A stretch of DNA of 64,000 bases, taken from contig JAVLUZ010000507.1 of NCBI GenBank assembly GCA_036768485.1, positions 2,093,903-2,157,902 on the forward strand, written 5' to 3'. Numbering within the stretch: position 1 is the stretch's first letter; each line of letters starts with the position of its first letter. The position numbers and the translations under genes are program-made. Of this stretch, positions 48,550 through 60,961 are shown one piece after another. This DNA comes from Mermis nigrescens. Lineage: Eukaryota > Nematoda > Enoplea > Mermithida > Mermithidae. The notes below the pieces were generated by a model. The model was not told the origin of the DNA, made no database searches, and worked only from the letters and a program-made list of their open reading frames with translations.

Positions 48550-48712
48550 ACCGAACGTGGGCAGCAAGAAAATCCCGGGGGTCAGGATGGGTAGAATCCC
48601 AAAAAATGTTACTAAATTAGAATTCTGCGGGTCTACAGTAATCTGGGGGATTCAACTTCTGGGGGTACACACCCTCAAGCCCGCCCCCTCCCCCACTAGC
48701 GCCCATGTGTGT
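48550..48712 (-). mobile_element. Family A MITE, reverse, internally deleted
   Basis: GAACGTGGGCAGCAAGAAAA start and AGCGCCCATGTGTG end; core missing. Confidence 0.6.
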
Positions 48713-49073
48713 AGGGGACCCATCACCCCCTTAAATGTAAGATTACTTGCATCCTTACATCGCAAGTTTACTATAGATATATTTCGCCTTAGTTAAATTC
48801 AACTACATTAGGCCGTATAGCCATTACTTTACACTCAGATAAGCAACAAGTCAAAAATTTGCCAATTTTTGGGCGACTGTGGATTGAATGACCTCGTTTT
48901 TTAGCCAAAAATGGCCAAAAAATGCAAATTTTAGCCAAAAACAGGGGGTCAAAAATTTCCAAATCCAGGGGGGACGGGGGACGACTAAATTACAGCGGGG
49001 ATCCTCAATCCTCCCTAATTTACACTAGCAAATAATGAAGAAATTTCGGCAAACAGGTGACCGGGCTTTTTAC

Positions 49074-49205
49074 TTTAGTTCCCTCTTGCAGATTCGAACT
49101 AAGTTCGATGTACGAATCGTAGGCGCTAAGTAGCATTTTCAATACGGTTTCGCGATCGGCTCCGCTGCCCGCACCCTTTTGCCGCACGAAGGCGTCGTTG
49201 GCGAT
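49074..49205 (-). CDS. PDCD6IP: ALIX/PDCD6IP V-domain exon (c)
   Basis: The acceptor is ACTAG at 49210-49206 and the donor ACTAAA|GTAAAAAG at 49074. Both ends are phase 0, giving 44 codons. The peptide runs IANDAFVRQKGAGSG, then DRETVLKMLLSAYDSYIELS and SNLQEGTK. This matches the ALIX 'REEVLKNLATAYDNFVEL' helix and the invariant NL-EGTK. It continues exon (b) directly with no missing residues. The exon is GC-richer than the surrounding intron. Confidence 0.92.
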
Positions 49206-49915
49206 CTAGTTTTATAACTTTTTTATGAATTCTTCACTTTACAATCGTCGAAAAGGTTCAAAGGTCAAATTTGTGCGCGTTGGATACGACGAAGTGCGTA
49301 AAGAACAAAATAAAATTAAAAATTATTTTAAAAAATTAAATTAAAAATTATGCCGTCCAAAAATTAAATTAAACATTAAGCCGTTCACGCTAAGATTGGG
49401 CGAAATAAAACGAAAAACGTAAAATCGATCATTTTTATGAATATCCCGCCTGTATTTTGATGCGTTAAATCGCACAATGAGTTCAACGATCAAAGGAAGC
49501 AAAATTAATTTAAAGAGGAACAAATATAAACAAAAAATCAGAGAAATTGGAAGGCATCGAAGAAACACGTCAAAGTAAACTGCGAGCCATTGTTTCCCAA
49601 GGTAGGAAGTTCGGGGGGAGGTGAAATCCGAGAATTTGGGGACCATTTAATTTAGAGTTTAAGCCTTTTTTGTGGGTCAAATACGAAAAATGCTATATAA
49701 TAGATTGTAATCTAGAAAACTGCAATTTTTAATACTTTTGTCAAATGCTGACGGTTCCGTCAATTTTGCAAGTAAAAATGTAAGAATTTATAGAAAATTT
49801 AGGCTTTTCAGATCATTCAACTTCATTCTAGGCATTGTATGGATAGGCAAAACAGAAATGTACTGGTCGGCGCGAGGCGCCGGAAATTTTTTTACATCTT
49901 TGTAACATTAATACC

Positions 49916-50081
49916 CAGTTACGTAGCTGGCCGTCCTATTTTGGGGGACCAACACCAATTTTGGGGGGACTAAGCCCGAAAATAACACAAATAACGTTTA
50001 AAAAGTCATATTTTTCCGATTTTCTTCGAATTTAGGGAGGGAGAGGGTCCGGATCCCCATTCCCCCAGAGCTATGTTCCTG
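49916..50081 (-). mobile_element. Family D MITE
   Basis: CAGTTACGTAGCTGGCCGTC start, GAGCTATGTTCCTG end, duplication TTAATACC / TTGGTACC (6/8). A GGCGCGAGGCGCC palindrome lies just outside, at about 49868. Confidence 0.75.
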
Positions 50082-50375
50082 TTGGTACCCAAAAATTATG
50101 CAGAAAATGTTTGAAAGCTAAACTCGCCGAATCTTTGACCCTGAGGTACAGTGGTCGTCATGAAAGATGACGCGCTATCACCCTCAGAATTATAATAGAT
50201 GGTGCGTCACGAGCGCCGCGTTTCGTCCATCATGCGCTATTATCTCTTTTTTATTATTGTACGCCATTAATCGGTATCATCCCGTTAATCTGGCGATGCG
50301 GACGGCGCAATTTAGCTATTAATAGCACCAACAAGAGGGAAGCGCGCACGTGAATGCTGGAAGCGCGCACGTGAA

Positions 50376-50623
50376 TGTCGTTCTATATTTAGGCGAGCCA
50401 ACATTATCTATTAATTATTATTTATATATTAAGTCATCTAAAAAACTTCAATAGCATTTTTAGAGGTTTTTTTATAAATTAATTCGAAATGTTTAAAAAC
50501 TCCTTAATCAGTGCTGCGTACATCGCTCTGTATTGTGTACCTTTCTGCAAAATTCTTCATCGTCCGTCGCTGGCTTGCAAAAATATTGATTTTAATGTTG
50601 GCTCGCCTAAATATAGAACGACA
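50376..50623. mobile_element. 248-bp MITE with perfect 31-bp inverted repeats
   Basis: TGTCGTTCTATATTTAGGCG (first 20 of 31 bases, 50376-50406) is exactly inverted at 50593-50623. The interior is AT-rich and non-coding. A 20-bp direct repeat (GGAAGCGCGCACGTGAATG-type) adjoins on the left at about 50338-50377. Target duplication unclear. Confidence 0.88.
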
Positions 50624-50639
50624 CCCTTGCTTCGAGCAT

Positions 50640-51230
50640 AACATGATAAGAATGCCCTTTTGCTTTTACCTTTGAGCTCTTGTTTCTTGTCATCGGTATT
50701 CCGTATTATATAAGCAAACAAGGGTCTTTAAATTAAAAAATAAATTTAAAAATTTACAACCAGAAATCTCAATACCCATAACATTACCGAATTCATGCTG
50801 CAAATTCTCTGAGAAATGCAAGGGCTTTACCTCATCGTCTTCAAACTTTCTTCCTCGGCTTAATAAATCCCTCTATTATAAATAATCGATTAAAAGTAAA
50901 CCGATTATTGTACGCTTTGAATCAAAAATAATTTTTTCAGACTTCATTCTCCAAATAACTATTTTGAAAAGCAATTTTAGAATTTAAATAAATAAAATTA
51001 TGTTAATTTAAATTAAATTAAAAACGAAACTTAAGTAATTTCATTCTGAATATAAACAACAATTTCATTAAAGAAAAGGTTTCGAAATTTGTACATATCT
51101 AATCGAAATTTCTATCCAATATCCCCAAATAAAATGCATAAAATGAGGGGATATTTCAAAGCAAGTGTTTAAACCGAATGCAGGACGCAAACATTCATAA
51201 ACAAGACTGTACGCTTAGAAAATAGTCCTA
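50640..51230. other. AT-rich ALIX intron
   Basis: No feature recognised on either strand. Confidence 0.5.
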
Positions 51231-51244
51231 GGCTATAAAATAAT

Positions 51245-51421
51245 CAGGCACGTATCTCTGAGGGGAATGGGGAGGGGTTCCCCCTCCCCCAAAAAATCAG
51301 AAAAATCGGAAAAATCGGACTTTTTAAATGTTATTTTGTGCTATTTTTGACACTTTTTGAGCTTATTCCCATCAAAAATGGGTGTTGGTCCCCCAAAATA
51401 GGACGGCCAGCTACGTGCCTG
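51245..51421 (-). mobile_element. Family D MITE with perfect duplication
   Basis: CAGGCACGTATCTC start, CCAGCTACGTGCCTG end, flanked by AAAATAAT at 51237-51244 and 51422-51429. Confidence 0.93.
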
Positions 51422-51751
51422 AAAATAATCGGATATTTTAGTGATTAGGAGGTCAGTTAAGGTACAAATTTTTGATCTACTTTCAAAAAAAGTTAATCTT
51501 TGTTAAATAAATTCAGCGGCGATGATACCTTTTAGCTGAAAATAAAAAATGCAAAAGTATTTATTAACAAAAAATTAAAATACAAAAAATCTGAGCGAGA
51601 AAAAGTCCCACAATTTTGATACCGTAAAATCAAAAAGCCCCAAAATTGTGATCTTGTGAGATCGGCGATACGACTTCGGTATTAATTCAGCTAGCAGCTA
51701 AGTGTAATGCTGCACTTTAAGAAGAGACGCATCATTTTTATATTATTTTAC

Positions 51752-51903
51752 CTGAATATCACTCATTAGCTTTTCCTGGCGTTGGATACTCTGACTGATC
51801 GCTTCCCTAATCGACGTATATTGCTCATTGAGCTTATCCATTGCCAACTGGTCTTCGTTTTGAACAGCGCCCGACTGGGCGAGTGACCGCAAAAATACAG
51901 TGG
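51752..51903 (-). CDS. PDCD6IP: ALIX/PDCD6IP V-domain exon (b)
   Basis: A CCTTTAG acceptor is followed by two bases that complete the Thr codon begun in exon (a), giving NFDM-TTVFLRSLAQSGAV. Fifty codons end with SIQRQEKLMSDIQ at a CAG|GTAAAA donor in phase 0. The family equivalent is KFLTALAQDGVINE followed by the QEGLLKNIQ helix; residue order and spacing agree throughout. The exon is 152 bp, too interrupted by flanking stops to stand out as a long reading frame. It is part of the second arm of the V domain. Confidence 0.92.
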
Positions 51904-51966
51904 CTAAAGGGAACAAATATAAAACGTTAAAAGGTACCTACCTACACGCAACAGGGGGGCTTGGGG

Positions 51967-52391
51967 CATACATGTAACGGCTCAAAACTTGAGGGGTCCC
52001 AAACATTTTCAGAGGGAGGGGTACCTGACCTACAATTTTCAGCCAAAAACCGCCAAAAAAGATGTGAAAACGACCAAAACTTTGATTTTTTCCAAGAAAT
52101 AAGGGTACCGGTCAAAAAATTTTACGGCTTAGGTGGGATGGGGGAACGGTCGACTTTGGGTGGGGATCGTTCCCGTCTACCCGCTACATTCGTGGTTTGG
52201 GGCATCACCCCATCACACCTTCCTTAGAGTCAAAAAATTTTTGAACCCTCCGATGTTTTGGAAAAAAGTAGCTTATTTTGCTATTTTCAAGTGTTTTTTT
52301 AACATTTTTAGCCAAAAATTGGAGGTCATCTACCCCTTTCCCCAAAAATGGTCGACGACCCCCAGCCGAATTTCGATCCGTTACATATATG
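51967..52391. repeat. Two family B elements in tandem
   Basis: First, about 51967-52195 (CATACATGTAACGG ... GTCGACTTTGGGTGGGGAT). Second, about 52200-52391, in the opposite orientation (GGCCATCAC-type start to TTCGATCCGTTACATATATG). Confidence 0.7.
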
Positions 52392-52576
52392 TGAACCAAT
52401 CTCTATTGAACTAATTACTTATCTACGTTAATTAATTAATAATCAATTAAAAAATACTTAATTATTGGGTAATAATTATTAACTTAATTATTAATTACTC
52501 AAAATCATTTCTATATTTCCTCCTCTTCCTTCACTGTATGTGTCATTTCGCATATAATGTTTAGTGATTCACAACA

Positions 52577-53003
52577 CACATGCACATAGGGGGGTGAGGG
52601 GGGGGGTATTACCCCCGCCCCTGAGGGGTCAGCTAGACCGGTACTGTCCGGCGATTTTGAGCAAACAGGTCTTAATCTGCATCATTTTTGACATCTAAAT
52701 CAGTAAAAATGTCAAAATTTTTCCGGCGCTTCGCGCCAGATTAGTACTTTTAAATACTTTTTACTCAAAAAGCGCCCAAAATTGCTGAATTTTTGCATTT
52801 TTTAGTGTTAAAAGGGGTATAATGCAGTCAAAATGGACTAAAAATGCTTTTAAAATGTGTTAATAACACGAAAAAACATTTTATAGGCTATTCTGACCAT
52901 TTTGATCATTAAAACAGCAAAAAAAATCGTGAACGTTAAATTTACTGTCTTAGATTTTTGGCATTTCACTCCCCCTGCCGACCCTGACCTTGTGCACCTA
53001 TGA
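52577..53003 (+). repeat. Family E repeat, most complete copy
   Basis: CACATGCACATAGGGGGG start, CCGGTACTGTCCGGCGATTT, TTTCCGGCGCTTCGCGCC, TAATGCAGTCAAAATGGACT and GACCTTGTGCACCTATG end. Confidence 0.75.
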
Positions 53004-53215
53004 TTCACAACAACGAAATTGTTTGATGGAATAATTGATTGATTATAAGGACAGAAGGGACCGAAATTCCGAAGCAATAAGCAGTCCGAAAAGATTTCGA
53101 ACAAAAAATGGCTTATGCCCGAAAGATTGATAAAAAATCTAATAATTACTTTGTTCTTAAAAATTCGAAAACATGCTTGGTGCCAAACGGGTCATCGGAA
53201 ATCTGAGAGTCAACC

Positions 53216-53650
53216 AGTGTTTTTGTGTACAAGGTCCGTTTGTACATGTGCAAAGATGGCCCCTAAAAGTCTTTGTATATTTTGTACACACAAATTTTTG
53301 GGTACTATAATATGATACAGTAGCGAGTTCAGTCCGGTAAACACAGACTTTGGTAGTGTATTTTAGCTAATTTCTAGGTTTCTGAGGGCAAACATAACTA
53401 AGAATCGTCTTAAAACGGCGCGAAGCGCCGAGAAATTCGACATTTTTCTTCCGAAATGCAATTTCTGCCATTTTAAAGATATATAGAACACACAATTACT
53501 CATTTCGGCGCGGAGCGCCGAAAATTGCTGCGAATTTTAGACCTTGTTTGCAGTTTTTTCTTACCAAAAAATCTTTGTACATGTACAAAGACGGTCCCGA
53601 AGTCTTTGTACATCGGGAAAAATCTTTGCCGAATACAAAAAAAAAACGTG
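53216..53650. mobile_element. Family G element
   Basis: Inverted ends rich in TGTTTTTGTGTAC / GTATTC...AAAAAACG, TTTGTACATGTGCAAAG and ATGTACAAAGACGGTCCCGA sub-ends, and two GGCGCGAAGCGCC/GGCGCGGAGCGCC palindromes inside. Flanked by GAGTCAACC (53207-53215) and GGGTCAACC (53651-53659), 8/9. Confidence 0.82.
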
Positions 53651-54659
53651 GGGTCAACCTATGATATTTTCTAAGATGTCTCGTCTCTTTTGGCTTAATA
53701 TAATCGGCTGAAGACAACTACTGTATCCCCAATCCTGCTTTTCGCCACCTAACTTGACTAGCATAATACTGGAATCTGATCTGCTCGCTCAATTATGCAG
53801 ATGTTGTCAGTCAAATATACGATAAAAATCAGCAGGGAAGGAACAACTTCTAGGAGTCACTTTCAGCTAAGTCACGAGAAACATTCCCCCACCGACCTTC
53901 ACACTGGCCAGCTAAGCTTCAATGGTTCTCATAAAATCATAAATGAAATTCTCTTAATAAAATCGATGTCAAATATAAAAATTCAAGTGAGGAAAAGAGG
54001 TAAAAACAGAGCTTAACGGACAAAAGACGGGATAAAGATAATTGAATATTTCCCCAAAAACAATGCAAAAGTGTACATCATTTTCGAACCACGAGTATAT
54101 TAATTCTCGCGCTATTCTAGACTGATATCACGCATTACAGGTCAGCCTAGAATTTTCTACGAAAAACGAAAGACCAGAAATTTTTGTCTCGCACGTACTT
54201 CTGATACGACTTCTGCCTGGCCAAACATGCGCTTAAGATGTTCAGTGAGCTGAAACCAAGAGAATTCGAATAATTTGAAATTTTCTAAGGAAATGAGGTT
54301 AAATGAAGGTCGAAAATATATTAAGATCAAACATTTTCAGTAAAATACTTAGAACGATCAGAAACTTAGCATTATGCTATTTTAACAAAAGTTTTTGAAC
54401 CGTACCTGTCGAACTATCTGTAGATTTAAGCTTTCGTCTAACTAGCGAAAAAACAAGCTAATTAAAAAAATTATGATTTCCTTTGTCCTGCAATCAACCG
54501 ATTATATGTAATCCAAATTTTACGCTTTTGCGAGATAATTAAGGACAATTTACTACCATCTTGACCAGCAAATTTATACATGTCATTGTGGGAATGAGAG
54601 CGAAGAAACTTTTGCAGCGACAGAATGCAGCGTGAGGAAAAATAAATAAGCCGAATATA

Positions 54660-56760
54660 TCGCATGGACCGTAATCGGCTGCCAAATAATGTTATAACGT
54701 TAACGTGAAAATAACGTATTGGCGGGACCGACTCTGTGCTTACATAATTGATTTAAAACCATCTTAAATAGGTTTGAAAGCGATTGTGCCGCCGTCTTCC
54801 AATGGTATAAGTCGCATACTAAGACTAGCATCGATTTTTGGTGTAAAGTTTAAAGGAGACGCTTTTTACACGCAGGAATTAGAATGGAGAATTCAAGAAA
54901 GAAGAAAATGCGTAATAGTGGCGGAATCGAACTAAAAAAGAGTTTTAATCTTGAATTTTCCCTAACAATGGAAGCGGTTGGAGCAAAAATATATAATGCG
55001 CCCAAAAATAATGATTTGGGAATTGTATTCTTAAAATCTTACAATGAAATACAAAAATATCTGTGTATTTCGAGAATTTATTTTCAAAATCTTACAAAAA
55101 AATCTAAAAAGACCTAAGAGACAGAGCTCCATAATTGGCAGGCGTATTTTAGTGACTTCATGAAGTATTTTTGGGCTTTGAAGCTCATTAATAGACGCAC
55201 TTGAAAAAAGCTTGCAAGCTAAAATCCCTTGACTTAAATTGACTTTAAATCGATCGTAGGCGGTTTCATACGCTCAATTTTTTCTGTATTTGCAATGATA
55301 GTCGAAAATTTTTAGTTATTTTCTGAAAACTGTAAAAGAGGAGCGTAATCTGAAGGAAACAGATTATAGTAAAGGGAATATTCAATAAAAAAATTTAAAA
55401 CGACTAAAATAGAATTTGACCATGGAAAGACAAAAACCGAGTTCTTGCACTATTGCAATGCTTTAAGCGGCAATATGGCAAGAATACGTTAACAAAAATA
55501 GGCCCACGCTTTCACCACTGGAGCGTGCTGAAAATTATTAGAGTACTCGCTGGAAAATTTGATAAAAAGTCAGACACCACACGTATGAAATTTCGACATT
55601 TAATAAGCGATACGGCCACAAATTAAACTTTTGAGTAAAAATTGAAAATCGTTCTATGCCACAAACAATATCAGTTCACGGATTATTGCGGCGCTAAAAC
55701 GCTCTATACATTAACCAATGATAGCTTTAACAATGAAAGGAACGAAACATGGCCAAGAATTGAGCTCTTGTACTTCTGGAGCTACCAAGCAATGAAGCCA
55801 GGTAAAACAGATCATCTATTTCAATCAATAGATTAATTAGACAAAATTTTGTGCTTTAGCGACATTTATAACAATGAAAATTTTAACAGGGTTATTTAGC
55901 TGTAAGGGTCTACGATTACAGAAGGGCCTTAAAGCTTATACAGAAACTATACATGAATCGGCTTTAAAGAAAATCCATAAAGCCAGAAAACGTTTGACCA
56001 CCACTCTCCGATTTTGGACGAAAACGTGCGTTTTTAGCTATTTTTAGGCACTTTTTTGCCATTTTTGACCAACTTTTAGGGGTCATTCAACCCTCCCCCT
56101 TAAAAATGTCCGGGAACCCCTCCCTAAAATTTTAAGTCCATACCATGCATTGAAAAGACCATGTAATCGTAAAAGTAAAAAACGATAAGATTTTTACCTT
56201 TTCCCGAGTTTTGGGCAAAGCCTGCGGTTTTAGTCCATTCTTACATGTATTTTTCGCAATTTTGAGCTAAACCCATTTACCATTCGCAAAGCGAAATTTC
56301 GAGCCGCTAAGTATACACGTGTGTGTATATACCTGATCAATAGTTTTTGGTCGATTTCAAGCATTTGGCGAAATAATTTTTAATTTCAGTCCATTCCTAA
56401 TCTTAATTTTGCCTTACTTTCCTCGAATACGGTGAAAGGAATTGAGGTCAATAATTCACAAGTCCATATAAAGGTCCATACTGGATAAAGCGCAAAAACG
56501 CGATACTTAGGCCAAAACGGTCACACAGACCGGAATCGGCTACCAAAAAAAGTTTACCTTGTATCAAACAACCGAAGAACCTTATATAACAAAATCGGTT
56601 CTTTGGCAACATATAATATTAAGTTGAAACCATTAATATTGAGTTTAAAAGCGACGGTGCTTCCGTCTTCCAATCATCTACGTCTAATAAGGAGAAGAAC
56701 TTCTCCCTTTTTCCACGAACCTTACGGGCGCAGTAATTCTTGCTCACGAAGAATTTTAAT
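54660..56760. repeat. ALIX intron with a diverged duplicated segment and a family B remnant
   Basis: 54660-54850 and 56515-56700 share ACCGNAATCGGCTRCCAAA, TTGAAACCATTAATA-like and CCGTCTTCCAATSRT blocks. A degenerate family B copy lies at about 55965-56150. The 77-codon frame at 54884-55117 has a true ATG but matches nothing I know; I leave it uncalled. Confidence 0.5.
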
Positions 56761-56861
56761 GATAGATTTAAAAAAAACAAATCTCACATTATAGCTTTTA
56801 GAATCGAAGCACCAATAGCTTGTTACGCTCAATGAAATTCCCGAGAACCATTTGATGACCA

Positions 56862-57545
56862 TACATGATCTTAGGGTGGGGGGTGAGAGTCGGAGGGGTT
56901 CCAAGCTCCAGAAAAGCTTTCATCCCTCCGAAATTTTTTATCGCTCCCAAAATTCGCGATTTTCCAAAAGATTCATAGGAAGCATGCTGTTAAGCGTTCA
57001 TTTAACCATCTGCTTGCACGAAAGTGTCAAATTTTTGACGCTTCGCGCCCGCCAATCACTCATTTTCTGCTATATTTTGCTTGTTCGATTTATTCGAATC
57101 TTTTCTATACTTTTTGAAATTTTTTCATAATTTTTACGTTCTAAAAAAACTGAGCATCATTAGAAATGCCAAAAATTATGTCTTCGACGTGTGCGCACGC
57201 CTGTACCTGACCCCAAAGGGTCAAACAGGATTTTAACCGCTGCGAAAACTTTTTTATCCGGCCTATCCAGAAAAGTGACTTTCAGATAAAATCCTATAAA
57301 ATGTCCAATTTTTGGTGAATGAATGAATATCTGACTCAAAAGCATCAATTTCCTCCGCGCTTCGCGTCAAACGGCCGTTTTTGACTATAATTCGTTGAAC
57401 TTCATTTATTTTTTAAAATTTTTCATTTAAACCAGCTAGAAAGAAAGAGCACGGTCAGAAACGTCAAAAACGGCGTTTTTGCACGCATACATCGTTTTTT
57501 AATTTCAAAAAGGCATATTAGAACAAGTCAAAAAGTCCAGGCTCA
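56862..57545 (+). repeat. Two family F copies in tandem
   Basis: First copy starts CATACATGATCTTAGGG and carries TTTGACGCTTCGCGCC. The second, from about 57190, carries TTCCTCCGCGCTTCGCG, AAAGAGCACGGTCAGAAACG and a CCCAAGCTGTAATG end. Confidence 0.65.
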
Positions 57546-57578
57546 CCACTTCCCTAAATTCCCAAGCTGTAATGTTAA

Positions 57579-58336
57579 TCAGTATTTTTTTGTACAAGGT
57601 TCGTTTGTACATGTACAAAGATAGTCCCCAAAAGTCTTTGTACATTTTGTACATGCAAATTTGTGTGTACTATAATACAGTACAATAGCGATTTTAGTAA
57701 GGTAAAACAGGATTTTCGATCTTTGGTAGTGTATTTTAGCTAATTTATGGGTTTCTGACGCCAAAACTTACTGAAAATTGTCTCAAAACGGCGCGAAGCG
57801 CAGAAAAATTTGACATTTTTCCATTCTAAATGCAAATTCTGCCATTTTAAAGATATGTAGGGCAAACAAACAATTACTCATTTAGGCGCCAAGCGCCGAA
57901 AATTTTAGGGAATTCCGCATCTTTTTACAGTTTTTGTCTTCCCAAAAACCTTTGTACATTTATACACGCAAATTTTTGGGTACTAAAATATGGTACAGTA
58001 GCGATTTTAGTGTTGTAAAAACAGAGTTGTTCGACTTTTGGTAGAGTATTGTAGCTAATTTCTGGGTCTCTAAAGGCTAAAATCACTATGATTGACTGAA
58101 AACAGCGCTAAGCGCTGAAAAAGTTGACATTTTTCCTTTTGAAATGCAATTTCTGCCATTATAAAGATGTATAGAACATACAATTACTCATTTTGGCACG
58201 GAGCGCCGAAAATTTTTTCGAATTTTAGATTTTTTTGCAATCTTTGTCTTCCCAAAAATCTTTGTACATGTACAAAGACGGTCCCGAAAAGTCTTTGCAC
58301 ATCGGGAAAACTCTATGCCGAACACAAAAAAAACAG
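57579..58336. mobile_element. Family G element with internal tandem duplication
   Basis: Ends TCAGTATTTTTTTGTAC and CACAAAAAAAACAG. The internal unit, from the TTTGTACAT...GCAAATTTTTGGGTACTA block to GGAGCGCCGAAAATTTT, occurs twice (about 57640-57950 and 57950-58250). Flanked by TAATGTTAA / TGATGTTTA (7/9). Confidence 0.75.
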
Positions 58337-58769
58337 TGATGTTTATATGTCGGGGACAGAAAAGTTTTAAAATTTTGACACTATAAATTAAATATAATTC
58401 CGTTTATTACACAAATTTATGTACGGATATATCCGAAAAATAGCATTTATTAATATCTGGGCTTCGACTGCATTTGACATATGAGATCACTGAAGAATCA
58501 CGAAGACGACATTAGTATTGCGCTAGGTCGTTACTGATAGTCTAGGAAACTCGATTTAATACTTACACGGATTATAATTATAAGAGAATTATTATGAAAA
58601 TTCAATGAAATTGAACAAAATAAGGTAAAAATAGCTCTTTGACGCCGAGCACAAAATATATTTTTTGTGGGACAAAAAAACTTTTTGGTTGAGGAATTTT
58701 TTTTATCCAAAAAGTAATATTGTATAATAAGTCTAAAATAATATTTAGAAAGAAGTTTAATTAAAATTT

Positions 58770-59100
58770 AAGTGAGGTCCCCGGCCATATTTAGGGTAGG
58801 GAGGAATGACCTACAATTTATTTTTGACCAAAAATAGCCAAAAAATAACTAAAGACGGCCAAAAACTTCAATTTTTTCCGAAAATCCGGAGGTCGTAAAA
58901 AATTTCCTGGCATTGGGAGGCAGGGGCGGATTTGGGGGGAGCGGGGGGGGGGGCGGCCGCCCCTTCCATTGGCCCAAAATAGTGCGAAAAATTAAGCATT
59001 TTTGAGCGATTTTTAGCTATTTTCGGGTCAAAACGGCTATACCGCCCCCCTTATGAAAATCCTAGATCCGCCACTGTTGGGGGGATGGAAAACTGCCAAC
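58770..59100 (+). repeat. Family B element split by a family C insertion
   Basis: GGTCCCCGGCCATATTTAGG and AAATCCGGAGGTCGTAAAAA on the left, ATGGAAAACTGCCAACTATCG on the right, with the hAT-type element between them. Confidence 0.6.
58921..59076 (-). mobile_element. Family C hAT-type MITE, nested
   Basis: CAGGGGCGGAT and ATCCGCCACTG ends, duplication TTGGGAGG (58913-58920) / TTGGGGGG (59077-59084). Confidence 0.88.
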
Positions 59101-59515
59101 TATCGGTGGGAAGAGACGTGCAAAGCGTGAAAATTCTGGAAGGGGGAGGTAAAATCTTAAAGTGCCCTTTTGGGCCTAAGAATGACGGGTACGCATCAAA
59201 AACATCAATTTTCGGCGTCTCTGACGATGCTCTATCTTTCCCGAGCACAACGTCATAAATATATTTCGAAAAAAATCATAACAGCCGAACAAATTGAATA
59301 AGATATAATCAAAATATGAGTATACAGCGCGAAGGGCCCAAAAATTTGATACTTTTGAGCAAATATATATTTAAAAACGCGTGAAAAAGCACTATTTTTA
59401 CGAATTTCAAGGAAATTTTTGGAAATTTTCGAAAAATCACCGGGTGTGAAAAAATTTCTAGCAACTCCCAAATTATGTATGGTGAGGGATCCCTCCACTC
59501 CCCCGTTACATTTAT
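59090..59515 (-). repeat. Family F repeat joined to a family B tip
   Basis: ACGTGCAAAGCGTGAAAATT start, CAAAAACATCAATTTTCGGC, GCGCGAAGGGCCCAAAAATT; ends with a GGGATCCCTCC...CCGTTACATTTATG family B tip. Confidence 0.6.
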
Positions 59516-60139
59516 GACGTCAACCAAAAGACTGTCACGGAAGCAATTATGCACTGAGGCGATCACAGAGTTCATCATCAGTCCAAAAAAAGCGCAGCGC
59601 CATGAAGGTAGATACGCAACGGTAGCTCGACCACCCATACATTAAACTCATAGAAATGAAATGAACGAGTTGCAATAAATGGAAGTCGGACAATTCGATA
59701 AAAATGATTGAGAACTCGGTCAAATATCATATAATTTCGTAAGAAAGAGAAATTTTGTCGAAATATTCCAACAAGACGCAGTAATTTCTAAACGGTTAAT
59801 CAGTTCGCCAATCAGTCCATGAAAAAAGAAAGTTGCCGCCAAAAATCAAGGGCTTTTACACTTTGCACAAAAATGACGAGATCTCGGAAAATAAATGCGA
59901 AAGTTTATACATCTTATCTCAAATAACCATTCCATACCAAGCTCGAAACTTATTTCATGAGAATATAACATTTGCGAGAATTGAGTGTAAAGAGCAGTTG
60001 CTTGAGTTTTCTTATTCCGAATCGGTTGTCGTAAAGATCTGCAGTCGGGGGCTTCTTATTTACACCATCAGTATGCATAGTTAGTCGAGAGAGTTTACAC
60101 TGAAGCGCAAATGATTCAATATTATAATCTAAATATTTC

Positions 60140-60490
60140 GATGTATACAATATAGTGTAAAGTATAGACGCCATAATACAGTGTAAAGCGATAAGTACGG
60201 ATGTGGCGTAGAGGATGAGTTTATAAGTAAAGTACACATGGCACAATATCATGATTTAGAGCATGTATGCACTTTGTACACATCAACATAGTGCGAAGTG
60301 GATATGCGATATTCTAGTGTTGTAAGAAAGGATATGGTGTAAAGTACGAGTTTATAATACAACTAAGAAGCAAACGTCGCGATGACGTATTGCAAAATAA
60401 GAATACATATTATATTGTAAAGAACATATGCAATGTTATAGTGTAAAGTATAGATAAAGCGTGTAAAGTATTGATGCTTGATAAGCGATT
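60140..60490. repeat. Loose GTGTAAAGTATAG tandem repeat
   Basis: Recurring GTGTAAAG/TGTAAAGTA motifs every 25-60 bases in ALIX intron sequence downstream of exon (a). Unit length is not fixed. Confidence 0.5.
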
Positions 60491-60798
60491 TCATGAATGC
60501 TAAATATTCGTGCAAATTTATGCTACGTGTCCTTTTTCCTCAGATTTACCTAATTTTACCACATTGATTAGCCTAATTTAATTTTTAATGGTATGCATAA
60601 TTCAAATTTGCTAAATTTATGGCCCATTGGAGTGTTCCTATACAAAATATCGAAGAAATATAATACATACTGACTATATAAACGTTATTATCTATTCGTT
60701 TATGGAAAAAAATCAAATTTTTCAGATAAAAAATAGAGAAAGCTATTTTTTAGTGATTTCATCTTTTAGTTCTTACAGAATATAAAGAATTTTCTTAC

Positions 60799-60961
60799 TC
60801 ATATCGAAATTCTTCGATTTCAACTCGTTTTCTAATTTCTCCCGTTGTTCCTTTAAACCATTGACGTCATTCAATAAGCTTTTCAATTGCGACACAACCG
60901 GCTTATTTTCGGAACCACTGCAAGCCGAACTGAGCCCCGGTATGGCGGACTTTAACTCGAT
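60799..60961 (-). CDS. PDCD6IP: ALIX/PDCD6IP V-domain exon (a)
   Basis: The exon lies between a TTGCTACAG acceptor and an ATGA|GTAAGA donor (phase 1) and has 54 codons plus one base. It begins IELKSAIPGL, aligning with the human ALIX segment around ELNAAIPSANPAK, then continues VVSQLKSLLNDVN, a Lys/Glu-rich coiled helix and LKSKNFDM, which matches the conserved LKS-NFDM element. ALIX links ESCRT-I and ESCRT-III in multivesicular body sorting, cytokinesis and membrane repair; the V domain binds YPxnL late-domain ligands. The exons for Bro1 and the first V-domain arm should lie above 61 kb, probably beyond the window. Sequence upstream of the acceptor, although open, is intron. Confidence 0.9.

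Noticed and set aside
54884..55117. 77-codon Lys-rich frame starting with ATG
   Set aside because: No recognised family, no splice signals, in an ALIX intron beside a diverged repeat; not enough to call a gene.
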